Of a stretch of DNA of 64,000 nt, positions 41,682 through 53,400 are shown piece by piece. How positions within the stretch are numbered: position 1 is the first letter of the stretch; each line of letters begins with the position of its first letter. A model generated the notes under the pieces. It made no database searches. It saw only the letters and a list, made by a program, of their open reading frames with translations, and was not told the origin of the DNA. Source of the DNA: Kazachstania africana CBS 2517. Lineage: Eukaryota > Ascomycota > Saccharomycetes > Saccharomycetales > Saccharomycetaceae. Both the position numbers and the translations under genes were made by a program. The DNA lies in the NCBI RefSeq assembly GCF_000304475.1, contig NC_018946.1, forward strand, positions 124,001 through 188,000. Direction: 5' to 3'.

Positions 41682-43574
41682 CTAGTATTTACTGTTATGC
41701 GAGGGTTGTATTCTGTCTAATTCTTGTAGTTCATCGAGCGGGACTGTAAAGTTGCTATACCTTTCTTCATTGTCTTTGCCGTCGTCCTCGTCCTCATCAA
41801 CGTCCGCATAGGAGACGTTATTTGTACGTTTAGGGAAGTAAGTCTTGGCTTTTGAAGGTTCGGTCTTCTGTACAATCACTGGGTGCAAGAGCTGTGAAGA
41901 TGATGCGACAGGCTGTTTTGTGCTTTTAGCTTCTTGTTCTTTTACGTCGCCGTTATTTTCCCCGTCATCTTCCTTTTCTTCCTTTGTGATTTCTTGTTTC
42001 ATTGGCTCATCATCCTTATCCACTACCTTCACACTTTCTTCTTCGATTTCATATTCAAAAATATCATCAGGAAAGCTTCTTTCCACGTTTTTTAGATAAT
42101 TACCATCTTCCCAATCAAATCTGAAATTTGGCAATTCAATTACGGTATCATCCATAGCTTCCTCAGTTACAAGGTCCTCTACGTTGTTTTCATCGACATA
42201 GACCTGAGGTTCTTGATAGCCAATATCGTTCAGGCAGGTTTCTTCTACGGTAAAACCTTCCGGTTGCTCTTCTATTTCTTCTTCTTCCTCATTTTCTTCG
42301 ACGGGAATTGGATTCTCAATCTTTTCTACTTTCTCAAAAAACGCTACATGTTCATCAGGAGCGGTTTGTGGCTGTTGTTCTGTATATTCATTGTGTACCT
42401 CTTGCTCTGGCACGAAATTTTCTTTATTGATAAATGTCGTCAACCATTCTTTAAAATCTAACGGTATAAATGTTGGGGTTTCTGGAGCTACATATTGCTT
42501 TGTTTCAATACGCTCCGACGCTCTTTCAGTATGCTCTGGCATTGTTTCAATATACTCTGGTACTGATTCTTCTTGTTCCATTATTTCCTCTTCATCAGCT
42601 GTAGTATTTGAATATTGCTTCTCTGAAGCTTCTATCACAGCTCCATAATTATGCTGAGAGTTATCAGATCGTGACTCTACCTCGGGTGTTTGTTTTTGAT
42701 CGACTACAGTGGATAAATTATTGAACTTCTGTACTAGACCATACTCTTTCTGGAATTCCTCATATAAACCATTCCATCTTTTGACGTACTCTTTCCCGTC
42801 TGCATGTCTATAAACCCACTTCTTCCATGGTTTATGTGTCCCGATAAAATGAATCAATTTAACCTTATCTTTGAAAAATTGCATAGCAGGAGAAGATTGA
42901 TATCCATCATTTGGTGTAGTAACATTATAGAGAAATGGTAATACGACCCAATTTCTTGAATCGAGTCCGTCTTTAGACGTGTCCCTGCAATTTTGATTGA
43001 AAAATTGGTTCAAGATACCTTGATCAGCACCATCAATGGATACATTACTAATTGCAAAGATATGCAATGCTTCAAAAATAGCAATGTTTGGGACCAGTAC
43101 CATTACACCACTATTAAACATATCTGGCCAACCGATATCCGGCGAAGCAGCAATTTGTAATTCCGTTTGGTTATGCATTGTATCAAATAAATTAAGAATT
43201 TCGTCATTTAATGGTAACGTATCTGCATCCAAATAGAGAATCTGATCGTATTGCGTCTGTTCCCATAATCTTGTCTTGACTAATGTGAATGCTAGTTCTG
43301 GTCTACTCAATAACCTCAAATTGGCCGCGTTATTTCTAATGACAGCGTCATGATCGTTCAACGGTTCCACTTCAATGATATCAGAATATAGAGAGTGTAA
43401 TAGCTCCTTAGCAGAATCACTGAGAGTAGTGTCGTACAATTCCTTGCTAACGAGTAATATCAGCTCTATTCTTGCATCCCTAACTATCTTTCTCAACTGG
43501 TACCCTAATGTGAAAACACCAGGCAAGTAACTCCCAGAATAGAGTAAAGTGGCAATGGCCAGTTTCTTCGACAT
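41682..43574 (-). CDS. GLG1/GLG2: glycogenin glucosyltransferase
   Basis: A 630-residue self-glucosylating initiator of glycogen synthesis. The N-terminal glycosyltransferase family 8 domain (about residues 1-270) carries the metal-binding DxD in LYLDADTLP (residues 116-118), NSGVMVLVPN, DGADQGILNQFF, and the HFIGTHKPW motif. A long, very acidic Glu-rich middle (about 280-560) is followed by a C-terminal tail (RYSNFTVPLDELQELDRI) that may hold acceptor tyrosine and glycogen-synthase contact. The length is close to yeast Glg1 (616). RPS21 should follow in the S. cerevisiae order but is absent. Confidence 0.94.
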   Translation of the reverse strand: MSKKLAIATLLYSGSYLPGVFTLGYQLRKIVRDARIELILLVSKELYDTTLSDSAKELLHSLYSDIIEVEPLNDHDAVIRNNAANLRLLSRPELAFTLVKTRLWEQTQYDQILYLDADTLPLNDEILNLFDTMHNQTELQIAASPDIGWPDMFNSGVMVLVPNIAIFEALHIFAISNVSIDGADQGILNQFFNQNCRDTSKDGLDSRNWVVLPFLYNVTTPNDGYQSSPAMQFFKDKVKLIHFIGTHKPWKKWVYRHADGKEYVKRWNGLYEEFQKEYGLVQKFNNLSTVVDQKQTPEVESRSDNSQHNYGAVIEASEKQYSNTTADEEEIMEQEESVPEYIETMPEHTERASERIETKQYVAPETPTFIPLDFKEWLTTFINKENFVPEQEVHNEYTEQQPQTAPDEHVAFFEKVEKIENPIPVEENEEEEEIEEQPEGFTVEETCLNDIGYQEPQVYVDENNVEDLVTEEAMDDTVIELPNFRFDWEDGNYLKNVERSFPDDIFEYEIEEESVKVVDKDDEPMKQEITKEEKEDDGENNGDVKEQEAKSTKQPVASSSQLLHPVIVQKTEPSKAKTYFPKRTNNVSYADVDEDEDDGKDNEERYSNFTVPLDELQELDRIQPSHNSKY

Positions 43575-44287
43575 TGGGTTATCGCTCTACTTTCTAAAAT
43601 GTGACAAGACTACAGAAACAGAACAGTGTTAAAGTAAGCTGTCCTTAAATACACTATGACCTCCACTGTTCCCACATTTTGCGAAGTAAGATCCACCTAA
43701 ATTTGATATGTCCGAATCTTTATGCAGAAATTGCGGGCATATTGGAAACAACAACAAACAAACAAAGGAGGTCAAGTGATGCACGTGAAAACTTAGAAAT
43801 ATGCCTAGAACGGTAAAGGTCGGAAGGATAACTTGAATTCATGATCGTTCAATTATGGTGGATCGTTGGCTTTCAACTGGGCAGCTGCCAGTCCGCTGAG
43901 ACCCGGTGACACTAAGAATGTTTTTATAGCTGGAAATGGACTTTTTTTCCCAGTTGGGTCGGGTTGCCTTCGTTTCTTGCTGCAGGAGGTCCGATTTGGT
44001 TGCAAGTTTAAATACTTTAGTGATGAATGGTGCCTGTTCCTGATAGTAATTTTTGCCCAAGACTTATTTAAGCTGTGCCTTGATATTCAGTGCTATCCTA
44101 GAACTTTATCAGTGTTTTGTCTAGAAAGGGGTAGTCAAGCTCCTCGGATTAACTATTGCAACGAACTACTTGTAACCTATTTATTTTTCTATTCAAAAGT
44201 GGAATGACAAAACGACTTTACACCATTCAAGTAAGAAGATGTTTCATTGTTATAATATGTCTATCTAATATACTTTTGTTATATAAA
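43575..44287. other. intergenic region where RPS21 is expected
   Basis: About 710 bases between the glycogenin start and the TRM2 stop. In S. cerevisiae both copies of this interval carry RPS21. I find no RPS21 coding sequence on either strand, and no intron signal. A 113-codon frame on the plus strand lacks an ATG and looks random. Confidence 0.5.
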
Positions 44288-46057
44288 TCACACTCTACTT
44301 AAGACGCAGACACTTTCAACATGATGTGTTTGTGGGAAGAAATCGAAACCTCTTAAACTTTCAATCTTATAATGGGCACCCTTTTCCGTCTCTTTCAAGA
44401 AAAATTCGATATCTCTCGCTTGAGAATGAACATTACAAGAAATGTAAACAATTCTTGCTGGATAGTATTCGGCTAATTGTTTCATGAAAACCTCATCACA
44501 ACCTTTTCTTGGTGGATCTAGTATAACGCTTGTCCTATCATTTGGAGTATCGATAGATTCAAATAGCTTTTCAGCTTTACCTACGATAAAATTACAGTTC
44601 TTAATGCCGTTGGCTTCTGCATTCTTTACTGCAAATGATACACTGTCTGCGGATATTTCAACACCAGTAACCTTGTCTACACCTTTAGAACTACAAATAC
44701 TGAATAATCCAGAGCCACAGTATGCATCGACTAAATAACGTGGTTCGGTCTCTTTAGAATTTGGAATTTGTAAATTATCTCTAACGAACTTGGTCACTAT
44801 AGGTAATATTGAATTGTTGTTTTGGAAAAATTCACCTGCAGTGAACTTGAAAGTGTATCCATCAACATATTCAGTGACAATTTGCCTTGGATTTGTAACA
44901 CAGGTCTTGGCCAACTTGACGTTATGTTCTTTGTCCTCTACTTCAATATAACTGATTTCACCATTTTCGTCTCTTGAACCTTCTTTCAATTGTTCTTTAA
45001 CTTTTCTGGAAGGATTTAATATAATAGTGTTTTCTCTTAACAGAATGGTCGCACCTTTCTTATACTTTGAAAATTCTCTTTCAAATCTTCTTCTTTCATT
45101 TCTTAACCCAATATTCAGAATTTCAGTAGCTAGTGAGGACTCTTCAATGTCTAGTATCGAACCATTACCGCCGACTTCCAAAGCTTCCTTTCTCCAAGTC
45201 GGTCTTCCCTTTTGACTGAAGCCTAATGGCGGTCTATATTCCAATACTTTCACTTTCCTTGGCACATCAAAATGGGGCGTAATCTTTGTTCTGTAACTGT
45301 ACTCCAGGGGCGAGGCAACTGTGTCATCTACCTGTGGTAATAATTTCTCAGTGACTAGTCTTGGTGCAAAATGTTTATAAGCATTAACGATAGTTTCTCT
45401 CTTCAATTTTAATTGTTCTTTGTAATCAAGAAAATCGAATTGACTTGCTGATGATTTCCCAAAATATCTGTCTCTAATTAATTCGTCCCTTCTCATGGGA
45501 GATTTTTCAATAACGTCTAATAAATCGCTTTCAACATACAGTGGATGTGTCTTGAAAACTTTAATATTAACCAAATCACCAGGTAACCCAAAAGGAACAA
45601 TGACAATCTGTTTTTTCTCGCTATCAACTGGATTATTGATGAGTGCCATACCGTCCCCGCCAGAAGTCAATTTTAGGATCCTAACGTCGTTTACTTTACG
45701 ATGGAAAGTACTGGTAATGGAGTTTTCATCCTTAGAGAAATCATTTAATATGGCAGAAACATCATTTTCAACTTGTTCTTGCTTTAAATTGTTTTCCTTC
45801 AATAAATCTTGAATTTCAAATTGTAGTACACCTAGAGGGGATGTTGCATCAACCTTCTTAGCCTTATATTTTTTCAATTTTGGTTTTTTCACTCTAACCT
45901 GTTGTGGAGCAGCAGTGGAGGCAGCAGGTCTCTTGATCGTTTCGCTGTTACTTTCTGACATGATAAGCCGTCTAGTAGATACGCTAGAATATGCGACAGC
46001 TCTTGCAAGTGATGGGAAAGCTATGAATCTAAATGAATTCCTTCCAATAAGAAACAT
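44288..46057 (-). CDS. TRM2: tRNA (uracil-5-)-methyltransferase Trm2
   Basis: A 589-residue methyltransferase that forms 5-methyluridine at position 54 of tRNA. Conserved C-terminal motifs are GEFFQNNNSILP, VDAYCGSGLFSI (SAM binding), ILDPPRKGCDEVF, and YISCNVHSQARD with the catalytic Cys. The N-terminus up to residue 32 (MFLIGRNSFRFIAFPSLARAVAYSS) looks like a mitochondrial targeting sequence, and a second in-frame ATG follows at codon 33 (MSESNSET). Two initiation sites could give mitochondrial and nuclear/cytosolic forms. A TRAM-like N-terminal domain precedes the catalytic one. Position beside RHO4 matches chromosome XI. Confidence 0.95.
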   Translation of the reverse strand: MFLIGRNSFRFIAFPSLARAVAYSSVSTRRLIMSESNSETIKRPAASTAAPQQVRVKKPKLKKYKAKKVDATSPLGVLQFEIQDLLKENNLKQEQVENDVSAILNDFSKDENSITSTFHRKVNDVRILKLTSGGDGMALINNPVDSEKKQIVIVPFGLPGDLVNIKVFKTHPLYVESDLLDVIEKSPMRRDELIRDRYFGKSSASQFDFLDYKEQLKLKRETIVNAYKHFAPRLVTEKLLPQVDDTVASPLEYSYRTKITPHFDVPRKVKVLEYRPPLGFSQKGRPTWRKEALEVGGNGSILDIEESSLATEILNIGLRNERRRFEREFSKYKKGATILLRENTIILNPSRKVKEQLKEGSRDENGEISYIEVEDKEHNVKLAKTCVTNPRQIVTEYVDGYTFKFTAGEFFQNNNSILPIVTKFVRDNLQIPNSKETEPRYLVDAYCGSGLFSICSSKGVDKVTGVEISADSVSFAVKNAEANGIKNCNFIVGKAEKLFESIDTPNDRTSVILDPPRKGCDEVFMKQLAEYYPARIVYISCNVHSQARDIEFFLKETEKGAHYKIESLRGFDFFPQTHHVESVCVLSRV

Positions 46058-46316
46058 CGATCATATATAACATTTTTTTTTTCGTATGAGGTGAAAGATT
46101 TTTCTGATATCTCGCTCAAGGTGGAATAAGACTGAATTATTATGGAACAGAATATCTACAAGTACATGATTTTTGAAACTATTACTTATTAACAGAAGCA
46201 GATGTGTATGTGTTTGTCAGTGCCAAAGAACTTTCGATACGAGGGTAGAGGTATACCGTTTGTCCACCAGTGACGTCCTTTCTCCGGAAATGATGTTGTT
46301 AGATGCAGAATATTTT

Positions 46317-47210
46317 TCAGAACGTGACGCACTTGTGAGTCCTGAATTTCTTCTTCCTTTCTAGACCAGTAATCTCTTCATCGGATGGCACAATTTCCAG
46401 TGAGGGTTTTTTACTAGTGGACATTCTCTTGATTTTTCTTGTTATCAGTGATACACCCCCTCTCTTCTGAGAGGAAGACAAATCGTCAGGTAAGAGAGAT
46501 GTGATCGCCGTACTGAAGACATCGTCGATGTTTTGTCTTGTTTTAGCAGAACACTGTATGTGTACAAATGCCCCCAGCTTCTTAGCTAGTATATCAGCTT
46601 CCTTCGGGTCAACCAGATCGTCTATATTATCCTGGGCATACAAATCGGACTTTAAACCTACCAACATTATTGGTGTATCACCACAAAAATGCTTCACTTC
46701 AGGAAACCATTGATCTCGAACATTTTGCAAAGAAACTTTGTTGTCTACGGAATAACATACCATGAGAATGTCGACATCTGTGTATGATAACGGTCTCAAC
46801 CTACTGTATTCTTCTTGGCCTGCGGTATCCCAGAGGGCCAGTTCTATATATTTCCCCTTTGGACCTGCTATCTTTGTAACATAATTTTCGAAAACGGTGG
46901 GAATATAATCCTCTGGAAATGTCTTTTGAACGTAGGACATTAATAAACATGTCTTACCAACAGCTCCATCACCAACAACAACAAGCTTGACACGAAAATC
47001 TGCCAATCTGTTATTTCTCTTCATGTTCTCGTAACTCACCACGTTAGACAAGCTTCGATCAAATGCATAAGGAAGTCTTCTTGTGCTTTTCTCATCTACA
47101 GACGTGCTCATTGATTCACTGTACGGTAGCCCATTAAAGTATCCTCGCTGTCCCAGTAGCCCATGGGAATCTCCAAGCTGTGGCCCTTCTTCCACCGTTT
47201 CTAAATTCAT
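46317..47210 (-). CDS. RHO4: Rho-family GTPase Rho4
   Basis: A 297-residue small GTPase with a long N-terminal extension, acting with formins in actin cable assembly and polarity. The P-loop GDGAVGKT is at about residues 80-87, followed by the switch I stretch YIPTVFENY, switch II DTAGQEEYSRLRPLSY, and the SAK-like CSAKT. The C-terminus is polybasic and ends in the CaaX box CVTF; a Phe at the last position predicts geranylgeranylation. I chose the ATG at 47210 (MNLETVEEG) because the two codons before it begin with GTG. It is divergent from DYN1, as on S. cerevisiae chromosome XI. Confidence 0.94.
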   Translation of the reverse strand: MNLETVEEGPQLGDSHGLLGQRGYFNGLPYSESMSTSVDEKSTRRLPYAFDRSLSNVVSYENMKRNNRLADFRVKLVVVGDGAVGKTCLLMSYVQKTFPEDYIPTVFENYVTKIAGPKGKYIELALWDTAGQEEYSRLRPLSYTDVDILMVCYSVDNKVSLQNVRDQWFPEVKHFCGDTPIMLVGLKSDLYAQDNIDDLVDPKEADILAKKLGAFVHIQCSAKTRQNIDDVFSTAITSLLPDDLSSSQKRGGVSLITRKIKRMSTSKKPSLEIVPSDEEITGLERKKKFRTHKCVTF

Positions 47211-47472
47211 CTGCACGGCGTTTCAGTACCACTGACTTCCCACTTGAATCTTCTGATGTCAGTGTGATTGATCATCCGCAGGTTTGCAATTCCAAGTGTA
47301 GCTGTATTTAATTTATTTAATGTAGTCAATATTCCAATATTGACAAACGCGCATCACGGATGTTTTGTCAAAAGAAGCTGTTTACATTTTAAGATAGATC
47401 TTAAGACACTTGAATTGACTACAACTACTATACACGGTATAACGACCAAATTCAAGTGTTGAACAGTGCATC

Positions 47473-50400
47473 ATGACTGGTACTACTGAGAAGGACCTTC
47501 TTATAGAATTTCGTGATGAATTGGCGGCACTATGTTGCTCAACAGTTGTCAGAGGAGACTATAATAATACGAAATATCAATATTTCCAAGAGCAGTTGCT
47601 TAATTCACACATTAATGGGATGCAAAAGTTCTTAAATTCCAATGAAGATGCAATTATAAACACTTTACTTGTCCTATTGAACAGCAACACCGAGCAGATT
47701 GAACTGGTCACAGATGTCAAAGATGTGGAGAACTTGGAGAAAGAAAATACAGAGAACTTGTCTATCTTCATTGTCATGAGAACCACTGAACTTTTTGATA
47801 TGTCAGTTCCGTTAAGAAACCAAATTAATATACTTTTTCTCCCTGGGTTTGTCACAATTGAATCTCTAGTAAAATTGGTTAATAACGGCCTAACAGACCT
47901 TTTTGAACTATTTATTAAATCTGCAGGATCGTCATATCCTCCTAAATCAATTAATAAAACAAGGCAGATGCTGTCAGAGATTTCCCGCTCGTTGCAAAAT
48001 GTCGAAGATATCGTCGAAATACCAACAATAATAAGTGATGTCCATCAGATCATAAAAGATATCATTCTAAGAGGTGCTACTTTGGATAATTACACGACTT
48101 TCCTATCAGAACAACAAATAAATGATCCAAGATTTCTTAATAATTTGCAGCGTTATGAAAATACTGTACAACGAAATTGTAAAAAACTTCTGTCTTTTGA
48201 ATATAGTGGGCAATTTGATTCAATGGCCAGTGAACTTAGGGCGTTATCACAAATTGAGGCCGCTCTTTCAGCCACAATTTCGCAATTAAAATCAGCTGAA
48301 TTTCAAATCGTTCTGGCCATTCTTCGTACCTCTAATCGTTTGCACTCACAGTCTTCGATGACTTTTGATACAGAACTTCCCGAAAAATTAACCGCTGTTA
48401 GAGGTTGTATTAAATTTTTATCTTCTATCCAAATCAATGCCCTAATAACAGCAAAAAATTGGGATCTGCTCTCTGAGGTTTTGAACGTTATAAGGATATC
48501 TCTAAGAAAATTTAGACACTCTGACTATCCCATTGCCAACTTTATTAACCTCATTAACAATTTAACAAAGCTTTTATTCGAACAAATTACTAAATTATTA
48601 CCTTATCCCTTTGAAATAGACAAAGACCTTCTAGAAGCAACTATCAAAAATACGATTGATATTCTAAACCAATGGGATATTGTATTAAAAGAAAATATAA
48701 CCCAAATGAGAGAAGTTGTTAGAAGAAACAATATTAATCTAAAGATATCGCTTCTATTTGAGTTTAACCCAGAGCCTATTAAGAAATTTTTGAAGGACGT
48801 TTTAAAAACTCGAATTTATTATGATATTTTTACTACAGTACTGCATAATATTGCATATAACAACTATGGGTCTGACATAGAATTTCTATTTGAGCCATTA
48901 CATAATTTCAAAATAAAGGACATCTCCACAATTAGTGCTTGGAATACTGTGTATGATGTCTACAACGCGCGACTGATTGCAGTAGAAACTAAATTAATGG
49001 AGATTTTGGGACAAACACTAAATAATCTTCCTTTCAAAAAACTTGTAGCTGAGATTTTGAAATTTAAACCATTGGTAAAGTTTAGCCCTAGAGTTAAAGC
49101 GAAGATAAGAGATTGGCAGCATGTATTTTTGAAAAGTGCCATAGAAGAGGCTGTAGCTCTGCAAAGAAGAGTTGATTCAGACAATTCATCAAAGGAGGCA
49201 TTTGAAGTTACATATTTCCCACCAATCTCTTCAAAGGTTTTGGAGTTTAAGCAAGTGAATGAAAGATTGAACACAGTACTGTCGCAAATAGAATCATTGT
49301 TGGGGCCAAATTGGTCGGAGCATCCTGACGGACAAGTGCTTTCATCAAAAGCCCTTGACATCAAAGTTCGGACAACTACTGATTCACTTGTAAAATCATG
49401 GCTTGATAATGTTGCGGAGAATAAGTATGACATATTGTCTCTTCCAGTTCTCAGGCTGGCTGGAAATAACGAAGGTAAACTAAGTATGGAACTTAACTGC
49501 GATTCATCTCTATTAGATCTTACCGCTGAAGTGCGAAATCTACTGCATATGAGCGTTCGCGTACCATCGCACATACTCCGAGTATCATCAGAATATAGAG
49601 CTGTATCAAAAAGCGCAGCACATATCCTCGAGCTATACACTACGTTTGTCTTCTTTTTTAACCAGATGTCAAAGTACAAGTATATTTCCTTTTTATTGAA
49701 AACAGAAACAGATAATATCTGGGAGCTGTTCGGATCATTACTTCATACTTCCTGGAGAACTTTACTTTCACAGCCATGGGCCAACAAGGAGCAGGAAAGT
49801 GCTGTCGCAAGTTTGGAAAATTTAATATATGAGGCCATCGAAAGATTCGGAATTTTTGAGTGCTTTGAAGGCCATATTTCTGAGAAGCTGGAGCAGCTTG
49901 AACTGGTGTCCTTGAATTTTGCTACATATAGCCAAAAAAGATCAGAATTACAGGATGTTTTAGAACGCATTAGCAGCATTTATCCTATTCAACTCGAGCC
50001 TTATCTGCATTTTTTAAATAGCCTTTTAATAAAGTCGATAGTGAACAGATCAAGTGTGGCACTAAAAAACTTAAATTTTATGAAAGACATTATCACAATA
50101 CGATATGAAAAAAATAAGATATATTCGCTTCCGTCTATTAGCCAATTGAAACGAACATGGTTACTGTCTGTTGAATCCATATATCAAGATGCTGTTGATA
50201 GAGAACTCTTATGTAACATAGGTTCTATCGAAAAATGTTACATAAATGCATCTACACTCTTTAAGTTCCTACAGAAGCCTATGACGGAGGCAGTTGAGAA
50301 AATTTTGGAGGTAACTAACGACATAACAAATTACATAGCGAGATGGAAACATAATGAATTTTTATGGGATTTCACTGAACAAGATATAGACGCAAAGATA

Positions 50401-53400
50401 GACAATTGCTTATCCAACGCTGTTGTCTTACTAGAAAACTTATTGAAAGCTAAGTCAGCACTGACTCCTCTCCAAAACTTCCAACTAAGCACTGCAAAAA
50501 TAAAATTCAAGCCACAAAATGCTTATACTTTCGTTATAGCCAGATTTGAATATTGGGAAACTTATATTTCTGAAAGGGTAGCATCCCTGTACTTAAAGAC
50601 GGTAATTCCTTTGCAGCGCTCAATGAATGAAAAGCTAGACAAATTAGACCGACTTTCTTTGAACACAGCGTCTTTTGATAATATCTTGTCCGTTGTTAAT
50701 CTTATAACGATAGTAAGAAAGGAATTTGGAGAGAAAGAACAATTGTGTCAGTTATGTAACCGTACACAAAATATCCTTTATAAAGTGCATTTCAAATTCC
50801 CAGAAGATTTCACATATTCTGATCATCTTGGAAATGTCTTAGAGATGCTTACTCAGTCATTCCAGAAGAAAATAAGTCTGCTCCAATTGAACTCTGCTGC
50901 TATACAAAAAAAGCTCAATTACGAATTAGATAGAAATGAGGAAATGGTAAAGGAGTTGAATAAAAAGTGGGAGCATCAGCGAGTTAAACTCAACGAACTT
51001 TTGCCGAACGAGGTATTAAAAACAATTGGAGATTTTGAAAATTTGTTTCATGAGTACAGAGATAGGGCACTGGCTATAAGCGAAGCAGCGAAGATCTTGC
51101 TCATTCCAATTGCCAAACCAGTAGAATTGGAAAGCATCTTAACTGATATATCTAGTTACAGAGATTATTGGACTGACATAGAAGGCTTTTGGCAAAAAAC
51201 TGGCTCTGTCTACAAGCAGGAATGGAGAAATGTCAACATAGATGATTCTTTGAGAGAGCTTAGAAAGCTCCTTGTAAATGAAGCCGACGGATCTCCTATT
51301 TTCAGACAATTCAGTGCATTCAAAAAGTTAAGTGCCAAGGTAGAAATGGTTTTGGATTATGTGGATGTTTTACAACAACTCAAAGATGACTCTTTGAAGC
51401 CAAGACATTGGGAACATATTTTTGAAGTATTGACTCTCGGTAGCTATCAGAATGCTTGTATTTCCTCTTTATCATTTACTTTTGATAGCGTCATAGAATT
51501 AGATCTTAGAAGTAATAAAGCCTTCTTGCAAAAGGTGGTTGCTACAGCACAAAAAGAGTTTGTAATCGAAAAGGCCTTATCAAGAATCCAGCTATTTTGG
51601 AGCAAATGTCATTTGCAGACGAAACTTTATGAAGGTAAGTTTAAGATAATTAGAGAATGGGAAGTTCTTAAAAGTGCCGCAAAGGAAGATTTGGATGAAC
51701 TGTTGTCGATGAAAGGATCGCATTATTACAAATCGTTCAAGATAGAATGTTCAGAATGGGAAAGAAAGCTTTCTCAAATATCCGACATTCTTTTTGCCTG
51801 GATGGAGCTTCAACTATCTTGGCTGAGCTTGTATGATATTCTAGGAAAAAGCAAGGATGTTAGGGGCATTTTACCATTAGAATGTTCTAAATTTCAGAGA
51901 GTAACTGCTGAATATGAAGCTAATACTACAAGAGCCCTTGAGCTGAAAAATTTGCTGGAAATATTGAATATTCCCGACTTTCTCAAAACCTTACAGCGTC
52001 TTAGTTCTTCTTTGAGGCTCATCAATTCATCTCTCAATGATTTCTTGGAAAAACAGAGGAAATTTTATCCAAGATTTTATTTTTTGGGCAATGAAGATTT
52101 AATGAAACTAATCGGCAGTGGCAGTGACGTAGTTAAGTTGTCAACCTTTATCCGAAAACTTTACGGTAATATTGTAGAGTTGATTGTCTCCCCCGATTCA
52201 ATCAAGGGTATAGTTTCTATCGAAGGGGAAGAATTACTTTTTGTCAGTCCCATCATCAGTGAAAGTGAACAGCCTGTATCAGAAGTGCTAAAAAAGTTAG
52301 ATGAAGAGATACATAATACCTTATCTTCGCGACTTTATCATCTTATCAAGCAGCTTGATGACAAAAAGTTACCTGCTTTTGATTGCGAACCTTTCCAGTT
52401 ACAACTTCTGGCGTATCAAATATATATGACCAGCGCTATCGAAAAAGGCATCGAGAGTAATGATTTTAGCCTGTTACATGATGAGTTGAAAGAAAGAGCA
52501 ACCACTTTGGCAACACAAGCCAAACTTCCAGGCAATGCTTTGAAAAGTAAGATTTCAGAAAATTTATTGATTGAGGTTATCCATTATATCAACATCGTGA
52601 ATATTTTAAGTGCGTCAAAGACAAATATCAGCTGTCCCTTATATTGGTCACAAACTCCCAAATATTTGTGTGAGCTTAGCCATAGTGATGAACTTTGTTC
52701 TTTACGCGTGTCACAATGTAATTTTGAAGTATGTTACGGCTTTGAATATATTGGTGTTCCCGAAAGGCTGATATATACTCCACTATTAGTACACGGTTTT
52801 GCGTCATTGATGGGTTCATTGACCCAACGTCTTGGTGGATGTTTTTTTGGACCTGCGGGAACTGGTAAAACAGAAACAGTAAAAGCCTTGGGTCAAAACC
52901 TTGGTAAACTAGTGGTAGTTTTTAACTGTGATGATTTGTTTGATTTTCAAATTATGACAAGACTTCTTATGGGTATTGGACAGATAGGTGCCTGGGGTTG
53001 TTTCGATGAATTCAATAGATTAGATGAAACTGTTTTGAGTTCGATATCATCCAATATCGAGGTTATTCAGAGAGGTTTATTGAATAATGAGTCATCCATT
53101 CAATTGGCTAATGGTGTTTCACCATTACATAAAGATACAGCGCTGTTTATTACATTGAATCCAGATTATGTGGGAAGGTCTGAATTGCCTGAAAACCTCA
53201 AAACAAAATTTCGTGAATTCTCAATTCAGTTTCCTGAAATTGAACTAATTACAGAAGCTATATTACAAATTATGGGATTCAAGAATGTCAAAGAATTAGC
53301 TTCACAGTTTCTGGCAGTGTTTAATGATTTACAGTTGAAGGCGTCACCTCAGAAACATTATGACTTTAGCCTTCGTGCAATGAAAAGGGTGCTCCATTTA

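Noticed and set aside
43866..44207. 113-codon frame between glycogenin and TRM2
   Set aside because: It begins with TTG, lacks domain features, and does not resemble the RPS21 expected there.
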